From assembly GCF_905475395.1 (NCBI RefSeq), contig NC_058339.1, forward strand, positions 76,412,520-76,476,519: a DNA stretch of 64,000 bases. Reading direction: 5' to 3'. Of the stretch, positions 33,401 through 45,400 are shown one piece after another (position 1 is the first letter of the stretch; the number at the start of each line of letters is the position of its first letter). The notes beneath the pieces are model-generated. The model was not told the DNA's origin. It did not search any database and saw only the letters and a list, made by a program, of their open reading frames with translations. Made by a program: the position numbers and the translations under genes. Source of the DNA: Chrysoperla carnea (Eukaryota > Arthropoda > Insecta > Neuroptera > Chrysopidae).

Positions 33401-36400
33401 CTAGGTCAAGTTTGAAGTCTGGGGAAAATGTGTACGGAAGCCTGAATGGCTCACTGTCAATTTATGAGAAGGTGGCGCTACACTAGCTTATTTTTTAAAT
33501 GTGTACTACGCACAAGTTAAAACCAACTTTTAAAAAGTCAGTAGTTCACTTTTAACAAGTGCACTTGTGACTTGTGGCATTATGGAAACGAAGCCTGAAA
33601 GATAACGAAGCCTATTTAAAAATTATTTTTCGAGTTTCAAGCATGTGTCAACTTGAAAAAGCCATCCTGTAAATTTCATATAATCAGGATATCTTGTTAT
33701 ATTCAGGGTATCATAGTTACAAAGGCACATCTTTAGAAAAATGTTCAACGTGTAATAATAATTGAAAAGAAAACTTTTTGAATAACAATTTTAAATTATC
33801 AAAACGTAATCTGTCTTCGTTTTTATGTTTTATAAACACGGTGTTCTGTTATTGACTGCAGATCGTTGGCCTACAGAATAAGCTCATAAAGACATAAAGA
33901 CGAAGGAAAAAGTTATTTACCAATTTTGGATCTGAGCCCTAACTTGTTCATTCACTGACTATCATTCGATAACCAGCAGCCAATGATAATCAGTATATAT
34001 AAGTAAATTTCATTTAATATTATTCAACTGAAGAAGGGATTTTTAAAAATCCAACGATCTGCAGTCAATAACAGAACACCGTTTATATTGAAATTGAGAT
34101 ACCCACAACGAACTAATTAATATTCTAACTGTGTCAAAAGGCAACGATTTTCTTTATTCATTATTATGTTATGTTACTTATTTCTTTAAGACTTCATTAT
34201 TTAATTGATTCAAAACGATTGTTACATGTAATTTTCTTTTTTCTAATGTGATAAATTGTCTGGAAAATTTTTATTTAATGTTAGAATTAAGAAAATCAAT
34301 GTGGTAACTTTTAAAAAAAAAAACTCATTTGTCAGTAAAAGATAAAGGTCAGATTAATTTTAGAAAAACCTTTATCATGTTAATTTAGAGTAGTTTCAGT
34401 TATTTCAGAGTCAAAACGTCATTTTTTCCGAGAATTATCGTTTATTATGCATGTGTAATTCATTATATGTGAATGTTGACATAAAAGTCTGTATCTTTGT
34501 GGTTGAGTTTACTATAAATATCCCGTCAGCAGTCGCGTTATGAGCATTGTGCTCACGCACGATTTAAAACATAAATAAAATTTATTTTTCAAAGGGTATA
34601 TTGTGTTTGAAACTTTTTCTATCTTCATTTTATTTTATCTATTTTCGAATTATGAATTTTTCAACCTATCTACAGTTTTTTAAAGTCCTTCAGAATTTGT
34701 GAGCATTTTTTTCATCACGAAAGAAAAGGTATAAGCAAAAAAATATTTACTTTTCGGTACTGTTCGTGTACTTTCGTTAGTTTAATATAAGTCGTATTCA
34801 GTAAATTAAAAATGTGTGATAGAAATATGGTGAAATTAGTTAAAATGAATTTAATTATTTAGATTATTTCTCTACTCTAAAATTTTTCCTCAATAATTCA
34901 ATACATCATTCAATAATCACGTAATAAAACTATTTTTAATTAGTTAGCGCATTAAAAAATAAATGTATATAAAATTATGTAGAGGTTATGATTTACAAAG
35001 TTAAAGAATATTTATCTCGCGAAATCTCTCATGACGCGACTAAAGATTACCGAACGGTTGACGCGATTGCTAACGGGATATACATCTTCGATTTTAAGAA
35101 GAAGAATAATAATTTTAGTTCGCGCTTAAACCATGTGTAGCGTTAAACTTTGCTTTAAAATCATTAATGGCGGACTAAAGAGTTAAAAGATAAAAAATTT
35201 AGTAGATAAAGAATTTTTCAATAATAAATTTTGCATTTTATAAGCGTATCGATTTGTTATGTTTACCACAAAATAAAATCAAACATTTTATGCATTTAAC
35301 CCATTTTTTGTTATCATTTTAACCTACATATATATGATTAGATATTTATACTTTTGTAAATTTTGAGGTTATGTACATATTTTTATTTTTATTTATAAAG
35401 ATGGTGGCGGATATAATTGATGACGACAATGTAAAAAAGAACTAAAGCAAATTTATATGTAAATGAAGAACCCTGATGAAGATATTATATGACCGAGTGT
35501 CATAAAAGAAGCGGTTACTAGATTTCAAGAAAAATGACAGTTTGCTTATATGTGCAGTTTGAGTCACATCCCACAAAAAATCCCCTTAATTCTAATAGAC
35601 CTTTTTCACATTTTTTTTTCTTTTTTTTAAATGAAAATAAATGTCTTGATAAATGAGCTAATTTTTTTCCCCAATTTTTTTGAAGCCATTTGACCGAGAA
35701 AACAGACAATGAAAATCATTAAAATTCAAATTGGCGAAAACGATCCGGAAACACACGATGTTACACGAAGTTTGGTTTGACGTCATTTAAAGTTGATAAT
35801 AGTGATATATGAATACAACTTTTGACACTGTTTTATTGTCATTGCTTGTCGGATTGACATCACAGATCACGTGTGCGGTGGAGCGAAAAAAAAAGTTTTA
35901 AAATATTTCAAATATTGTGACTTTTTAACAATTTTTTTCATAGTGTTTTTATTGTTAAAAATGCGTAATTTTTGAGTTACACGCTCGACCTATATTTTTA
36001 TAAAAAGTTATCAAAAAGCATTTCTGTTTTTCATGAAAAAGGTCTATTACAGTTTAGGGGCTAAAAATTTTGTATTGCACGCATTTCTAGGTTTTTTGAG
36101 GTACTAAATCAAATTGACAAAGGTCGAAAATTGGTTGAAAAGCTCTAAGCTTGTTAAAAAATATTATAAAATTACCTAAACTTATCGATTTATCTCTTCG
36201 GTCTTTTCCTTGCGTGTTATATGGGGATTTTTCTTCTTCTTTTATCGATGGGACATTTCAATTGACATCTTTACTCTCCGGTTTTGCCAGTAGGGTCGAA
36301 TGTTCATTGAATACACAAATCGATGTACATTTTTGTGTTCTATATTCTTTCTTCCAAGTTGGGAAAAGTATCTCGAAATACCCGGTAAATTATAATAATG

Positions 36401-39400
36401 TAAGATAATCTGTCTAATACATTGTACACTATTTTGTATGCAACAATGTTATAACATAACAAACAAACACTTTGTTGTAAGATAAATTACTATTTATACA
36501 GCAATAATATCACTAACACCAAGTATATGAACTCCAAGTGTGAAGGTCAGGTCATTATTCTGGATCTACATCCTTGTAATATATCATCTCTGCATGATCT
36601 AGTGCATCTGTAGAGACTCTAGGCTACTAAGACTGCAGTATTTAATTATTTTACATAAATCACTGAATAAAATATAATTTATTTTACCTTGCACTTTCAT
36701 CATTATACACCAAAAACATTTTATAATTTGATGTTACAAACTACTTTCCATTTCTACTGAATTCTAGGTTCTTAATATGACTCAGTTAGTCTGACGTTAT
36801 GACTCAGTTAAATTGATAAAATTTACAAGTGGAACTCAAATTTATAAAAAATAGTGATAAGTCGCCCACACAGAATTCAAGGGTTTTTATACAACAAATT
36901 TCCGTTTTCTAGAAACAATGTTTACCTATGTTTATAAATCTCAATGTATTTAATTATAAGATGATGCATTATAGGTAAAGTCTAGGCTAGGAACGATAGT
37001 TTTAAGATGTATCAATTAATGCATTGTAAAATTGACGATATAAGAAGCCAATTTTGAACTTGAACTAGAACCCACCCCTAGACGTGATTTGGTAAGGTAT
37101 ACGATTTGTTTACTTTAGGTTCCCAGAAATATGAATAAAAAGAGGCAATACAGTGGTAGACAAGGAGATAAGCGATTAAGGATGGTTTGAGAAATATACA
37201 ATCATCACTTTTATTTATCAAATCACTAAAGGGCCTTATTACTAATTTTTCTGGTGATTACTAATTTTTAAGGTGAATCTAGCTAGACCACAAAGTCATG
37301 GTAGTAATCACGGCAAATTATGCCATTTAGATGAGAATATCAAAATAAGACTTAGAAAAGAATACAATTAGAAATATAGTACATATTCAGTCCTGAAAAA
37401 TCCAAGCTTTAACAAATCGGGATAGTTTTTCTAGATGAGTTATATTGGTGTTGATCAATCCATTCAGAATAACTGATCAACCTAATGCTTAACTATTAAT
37501 TTATCTCCACTCTTACTTATCCTACTCTGGACCAGGACAAAATGAGTTCTAATTTTAGCTGCTCTGTAAGTTTTTATCTTTCTTCTTTCTTCTTCCTTTC
37601 AAATATTTTAACACAATGTATGTCACTAGCCTTTATACTAAATTGAGTTTGATATCTTATCTCATATCAAAACTGAATTTGTAAAAGGAATGTGGGTATT
37701 ATTAAAGCTATATAATTTTAAATAGCTTTAAGATAATGAATGAAAGGTATGTTTAGAGATTAAAAGATATTGTCACCGTAGAGAATATTTAAATCAACTT
37801 TGGATATATAAATTTATGAGATACGGAGATGCATTTTCTTGTTTTAATAGCAAAAGAAAAAATTTTAATTCAGATTCTTTAATATAAAATAAAATTAAAA
37901 TTAATAATGGGGTTTAAGTTCCATTCCTCAGACATATACGTCTATAACAGAGACCACCCACATCGACATCCTTATTTTTAATCTGTATTTATTTAAGCTA
38001 TAATTTCAATTCATTAATATATTATATATGACCGACGCAAATAATATGAATCTGTAATTCATAGGAATATGAAACCAAATCGGTTAAGTTTTAAGAATAA
38101 ATCAAAATCTTGCAGGATGAAAAGTTAATTTCACTATGGGGAGCGTCCATAAACTACGCGGTTCAGCTCTAGCATCTTTGAAGCTTTTGCGTCTCTCCAT
38201 GTGGCTTACCATAGCATTTACTATGATTCCCTCCCCCCGAATGGAATATGGTTTTTAATTATCAAGTCAAGAAGACATTTTGTATTTTCTGAAACACTGC
38301 CACTGGCTTATTTTAAATAAGGATCGATGTATTCAAACGAAAACATTTTATAATAACCTTGAATTTACCCAAAACTTTCAGAATCATTTACAAATCAACT
38401 CAAGCCCATAGCTGAGATGATCCGAAAGCTGACAATTTTTTCAAAAGTTAATCTTAAGACAGCTGAATTTTGTTTTCCTTATTGAACTTTGGTAGAAATG
38501 AGGTCCGTTTAACATCTGAAAGCGGTTGTATTAATTAACGCGGGCTGTACGCTATTAAACCAATCGTTTATCTATCTGGAAAAATAGAATTACATCCTTT
38601 AATTATAAAACTAAATCATATAAAAATTACAGTTCCACAAAAATGATGCAAATAAATTTTTTTTTTGAAAATGGTAATTTTTTTGCGTAGGTACTTCTAA
38701 AGATTTTCAAAATCCAACTTCACTTTTTTTCCCGTGCAGTGGTATGGATAAAAGTGACTTGCAGTAATAAAAAAAAATTTAGTCAACATGCCTATTATAT
38801 CATACATGAAAGTTAGCACAGTTTTTATTAAGGTAGTTCATTATCTCGAATGAACTACCTTAATAAAAACTGTATACATTACGTTACAAGTCAAAATATA
38901 ACTTATTAATAATCACTACATAGTATAAAACAAAGTCGCTTTCTCTGTCCCTATGTCCCTATGTCCCTTTGTATGCTTAAATCTTTGAAACTACGTAACG
39001 GATTTTGATGCGGTTTTTTTTAATAGATAGAGTGATTCAAGAGGAAGGTTTATATGTATAATAACATCCATTAAATAGTGGGGAAGTACTGCTATTTTAG
39101 AGGTTAATAGTTAAAAATGTAAAAAGTAAAAATGTAGTGTATGAATTTAGATATTCCAAAGATAGCAGGAAATCTTCATGGTATAGGGAAAGGGGGATTG
39201 TTTTACTCCAAATTTAACGCGTGCGGGCCACGGGCAGTAATGAATAAATCGAAACTACTGGATCGATTTTAATCACATAGGCTATATATTTTATACCCGT
39301 GCGAAGCCAGAGCGGGCCGCTATGTTTTTATATACAACGTTCACAGTTTTTCTGTAGTGTATTTAGTATCAGCATTGCATCCGTGCGAAGCGGGGGCGGG

Positions 39401-42400
39401 TCGCTAGTAACTACATATTTTTTATAGACACATTTTTTTGTCATTTTTAGATCAACATTCAGCAGCACAACAGATTCAACATGCAATGGATACCATCGCT
39501 CGTTATATACATATTTCTATTTCCGTATTCTATGTGCACATTGCATCCACCACAATGAACAATCACATAGGATATAGACAACCATTTGTCGGATATAATA
39601 CTCTCGTAGTACCAGATAATTTGTATTCATATATGCATGTCATTAGTGCAAGAGATGCAATTTTATATATTGAGTTTATATAATATATAATTTAGTGATT
39701 GTTTTTTGATGATATCGTGTTGGTTAAAATAATTTGAAACTGTATTATATTTGTTTAAATATATTACAAATATTTAAATATATTCGATATTAAATATATT
39801 CGGAATGTATCGTAATAACTGCCACAGCGAAAATACTATGTTATGGAGAATAATATTAAACGAGGAAAAATCGTAGCTATTACCTATGAAAAAGGATATT
39901 CAAAAAACAATTTCAAAATGAATGTCGCAATAGAATCGGGTACCAACCACCTTTTGCTTGTTGTATCCCGGGTACTCGAGGTACATCGTAAGTACTTCGG
40001 AGATCAATTCTGTCACGATATTCGTGCTCAGCCTCCCCCGATACGCCCGAGTAACGAGCTGGACCGATTATGTAACGAATTTCCCGAAAACTCCAGAAGA
40101 CGACGGGGATACCGTTTACCCTGAGCACCGGTTACCTCGGAAACCAATTCCGACGCGATATTCGTGCTTAGTGAACCCAAAAATCTCCGAGTAACAAGTT
40201 TGCAATCATTTTCATCATTATTAACCGAATTGTGAATATACTATATTTAATTTATTTAGATTAATTTAAAATGCAATTATAAAATGCATATTATTTATGT
40301 AAATTGCTTATGAATTAATTTAGGTCACAAAAATTCCTGACGCTCTAACGAATCGAATACCGAAAGCCGCATTTAAATGCGACTTACCGTTCAAACTTAT
40401 TGCTTCGTTTCTGCAACTTATCATTCTTGTACATTTGGTAAAGTTAATGTTGCCTGGAGACCTATTTATGTCTACTAATATTAATCATTAAAGTGTTTAT
40501 TGAATATAAATGAATAACCCTGTACTGCCTGTAATCATTTTAATGTTTATAATAATAAAATAATAATTTCACCTATCTTAAGTTAGCGGATCACTTTTGA
40601 ATTTTCCAACTTTTCCAAACTGGGAATTTGCCGTTTTTTATTAGTGAATTATTCGTGAAATTTTTAATTTTTTCAGTCAATTATTTAAAAAAAATGGTGG
40701 TGGTCCGCTAACTTAATATTAAATTAGCGAAACAGCCCAGCCCGATTTAAAAAAATAAATGAGCGAATAAATTAAAATTTTCACGAATAATTTACGAAAT
40801 TCGAAAAGTGATCCGCTAACTTAATATAGGTAATATTTTCTATAACTAATTTTAATAAACATTTGTGTACATACTGAGTTGATGGTTAACAGTGCTGACA
40901 CACACTATCTATAGTAGTGTCAGCTATACTGACATTGTACCTACATATAAACATTATAACATTAATATTGTACATAATATTATGTTATTATTTTATGTAC
41001 TATATATGTATAAAACATTATGTATAATGTATAAATTCATAAATATTTGATTATATAAAATATATTATACCGAATATTATCCATTCAGGATCGTAGTCAT
41101 TCGACAAAAATTAGGGATTATCAGATATTTTACTCCCCACCCAAAAAAAAAGAGTAGGCATTATTAGTTGAACTGCTATCTGTGTGTGTCTGTCTTTCTG
41201 TCTGTGATTTTTTTTGTTTCTTTTGAAAGATAATTTAATGGAGAGTATTTTAAGCTATGTTTCAAATGCGAGTTTAGGGTTCTGTAATCGGAACAACTAA
41301 AAAATTGTCAATGATCCTCAAAATCGGATTCACTTTGAAGAAGGTTTTAAAAGGGGTTTTTTAAAATTTCATGAATTTCACTTGTTATAAACCAAAATAA
41401 CGGAAAAAATCGTAAGAAAATGGAAATGGCGTACTTTCTTAGAGTTGTTAGATTACTAAGGGCTAATACAAACCAACACTTTTTTGTTTCTTAAATAGAA
41501 AATACCAAGCTTGACGAAGTAGTTGAAGCTCGGGAGGCATTAGTTCACTTCTTGGTTTGCAAACAAAAGACAAAAGAAAATAGCAAACAGGAGTGATTAA
41601 TGGTCGATTTATGTAAAAAAACGAACCTCATAACATAACAAAACGGCCTTAAGATCCCCATGTTACTTCTGTAGCAAGTAAAGAACGTCTCAGATCTCAC
41701 ATGAGACCTGAGACAACTACCATAAAGATAGGCTTGCTGAAATGAAAACTTCTTTAGGCGCATTGAGCACTTTTTTGGGTGAACAAAATACATGGACTCG
41801 CATCATTCGATCGGTTATCACCCGATTATTGAAGTTAAGCAACGTTGAGCACACTAAATTCTAGGATGGATTGCCGCTTGAAAACTCTGCTTTTTTAAAA
41901 TTATTTATAATTTTTTATACACACTTCAATAATTTCAATTTACAAATTATGAAAATTTAATTTTTTATACTATAATTAGTTAAAAAATTAAAAAAAGAAA
42001 AACTCAGTTATTTCAAAGTTTTAAGTTTGAAATAACTGTCGACTTCCGTCGACAGTCCCATGACTGACTATCATTTTTTTGTTATTTTAAGGCGCAATGC
42101 CACTGAGGCAACATTTAGGCAACATGTTGCTTTCGACATTGACGCATGCTACACACAGTCTTTCAATAGAAGGAACACAAATCGACAAAAAATATGTCTC
42201 CTTGCCGCATGCTACAAGTTGACTGTTGTTGTTTGTCGAATGCGTCATCTCTCGACATGAATCCACGTGTCGAACGGTGTCGGCGTCTATCCAATAGTGA
42301 ACGGATTGGTGCGACTTGTAGCATGCAACAAATGCCGTTCAGTGTTGCTTTAGTGAAATTGCGCCTTTAGTTGTGCATGTTGCCCTCATTGGTACGATCT

Positions 42401-45400
42401 TTTCCGTTTTATAATCTCTATAATAACACATAGAAAATGTATTTAAAATATCTGGGATAGCAAAAAAATGAATTTATTAACAAATTTAATTAATATTTCA
42501 AATTTGATTGATGTTATCTATAAAAAACGTTATCAGTTAGCTTTTTTCGGTAAGCCCAAAAAACAATAACATTAAAAACATAATATTATTCAATTTAATT
42601 GAATTTGATATTCACATTTTTTATTTGCATTTCGAATAAATTTTTATTACATAAAAATTGCATAGTAGTATAATCATTTTGGGTTTCACCTCGGAATCTA
42701 TCGGAATAAACTGAATACTTGTATAAACTTTTATTTTGATAGTACAACTATTGTCTCAAAACTCATATGGTCACGTGTAAGATATGCAAGGTCAGTGATC
42801 CAAAATAAGTTTTTTGAGAATATCTCGTTTTCTTTGCATTAATTGTTTTTGAGACAACATATGTACTATCAAAATACAGGTTTGTACAAATTTTCTGTTT
42901 ATTCCGTTATATTTCCGAGGTTGATCACTTTTTGTGCTTAAGATGAGTGGATTATAGTATTAGTACAAGAGACCGTATAAGGTCAAACTTCACCCATCTG
43001 ATAACCACATGAGACATATTTTTTATAAAATTTTATTGATTTTTAAACACTCTTATCATAGTTTTTCGATCAATTATGAACGCTTTTTTTCAGGCAAGAC
43101 CATACCATTGTTTTCGTAATTAAATTATTTTTCTTCAGATACCAATTTCGATTGGTTAACAGAACCGTGTAGATATCTATATTTACTCACCTCTTCATAT
43201 GGTATAAACAGATCTACACCGATCAGTTAACTAATCGAAATTGGTATCAGAAGAAAGATAATTACGAAAATAATGATATAGGCTTGCCTGAAAAAAAACC
43301 GTTCATGGACAAAATTGATTAAAATTAATTTAATTAAAAATTGCAGTTTTCGTTAGAAAAACTATGATAAGAGGGTTTAAAAACCAATAAAATTGCGTTA
43401 AAAATATGTCTCCCCTGTTTATCAGAGGGCTGAAGATCGACCTTATACCTCTCTTTTGTCTTTTAAAAAATATATGGTTCCAATTAGTTTCTTTTGCCTA
43501 TACAGTAGTGGTTCAAAAATCGGAACTCAATAAAACCAGAAGTGTTACGATTTCTTGAATTTGACCATATTAAACTCTTAAAATTAATGCCTAATGATTT
43601 GGTGTACACCCATTAAAGTACATATACAATTAAGCGTTAAATTTAACGACCCCTTTTGAAGTATACCTTCATATCTCATGTTAGATAACCTTCCCAGAGA
43701 TATTTGTTGGAAAATGAATGAAATGCATTGTTGCAAGTTCAAAATCTTCAACATGAAACACACACACACAAAAAGTAGAATCACATCACATCCTTCACCA
43801 TGGGTATACTTAGCTCTAGGTCAAGGCGTCGTAATTGACAGTAATAATTGTACTAGTTCTGCATCAATTGAGCTCAAATTTCTACGCGATATACAACTTG
43901 CCTCGAGTATGGTTTTTATCTACATTTAACTTCTAAGTGGTGGAAGTGGGGATGACATTTTGTATATGGAAACACCATATTAAAATTTAAAAAGGTCTTC
44001 ATCGGTTGAGCTCAAACTTTGACAAAATATGCCCAAGTGGGGTATCAAATAAAAGAGCATGACGTTTACATTACAAAACTGTAATCCCAGCACAAGGGAA
44101 GCTGGGCTTTGAGGGGGGGAAAGTAGAGAAAAATGATATGATATTTTCAAATATACCTGAGGGTCATGATGTGTACATTAAAAAACTGTTAGTTACATGA
44201 AAATCAGTTTAGCCGTTTAAAAGTTGTGAACTCATTCATCGGGGGGTAATCAAATTTCTTAAAATCTACCAGATACTTCTCATTTATTTCCATGCAACCA
44301 TAATGTCCCACAGCGAAGGGGACAGCTGGTTTATAATTAAAAATATATATTTTCATAACTTGATTTACGAAAACTCATTAAATACAATTTAATTACTATT
44401 CTTTCATTGCTACTCAATAATACATAATTTATAACGAAAGAAACACAGTTTCTACGGAGCGTCCCACGTTTTATTTCTTCATGTTTCTTGGTATCTTCAA
44501 TAAAATTCTCGTGCGTGTCTTTTAAAATTTAACCCGATCGGAAATGACAATCAAATGCTTCACCAGACCGTAGACCTACATGTCACATTAAGAACAAGAA
44601 GACAAGACATCTTCTTCGCTTTTCATCAGTATTATCTAGGCAGGTATGTATGCATGTATGTGCTGTAACATTGAATATATACACTTTGAAGTACTCAAAC
44701 GTGGAAAAGTGGTAGCTTTAACATACTTCTAAATACATTGTTCTTTGTTTGTTGTTACTGAAATTTCTTACATTATCTAGGCTGAAAACTGTACATAGAA
44801 TACGTACACATAGAATAATCCCTTCTTTGAAAAGAGGAATGAAGGAATCATGAATATGTACCTAGAGTAAATTAAAATATTCGCTCTCACACAAGATTTG
44901 ACTGAGCACGCGATTTGACAACGTTTTATAAAATTTGAATGAATTTCAGTTAATTCTTTCCTTATTGACCTTATACTCCAGTAAACGAGGAGAAAAACAA
45001 ATGAAATCTTTAAATTTTGACTTATTTCGATGCACAGATTTAGATGAAAATTTGGGATCAAGCTTTGTTCACCCTCTAGATCCAAAGCTATATGATGTCT
45101 AGTGGTACTTTTAGCACGGGGGAGGGTGATAATCTCCACCTTTCCCCAGGGGGTGGAAAAATATATATTGGAAATGGGAACGGGAATCGATAAGAGCGAT
45201 GAAATCTAAGCAAAAAGTGTCATTTAAGTATATTTCGAAAAGTCAACATTTTCAGAGTTATTGGCGATTCATATTCGGAGTATTTAACTTTGTCCTTCCT
45301 TTGTACTTTCCTTACTGAGGTTAATTTTATGAGGAAAATTCGATTTTTTGGATAAAATAGTTAAATTTAATACGATATATAAAATTTAGCTAATGTTCAA

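Noticed and set aside
39438-39683. 81-codon plus-strand frame after an acceptor-like site
   Set aside because: No homology recognised, no donor or partner exon, and it begins just after a Helitron end. Kept only as an unassigned stretch.
41788-41896. Functional 5S rRNA gene
   Set aside because: Many substitutions and no 3' strand to close helix I.
44777-45139. 120-codon minus-strand frame
   Set aside because: Random-looking composition and no domain. It lies in a repeat-like stretch of the receptor intron.
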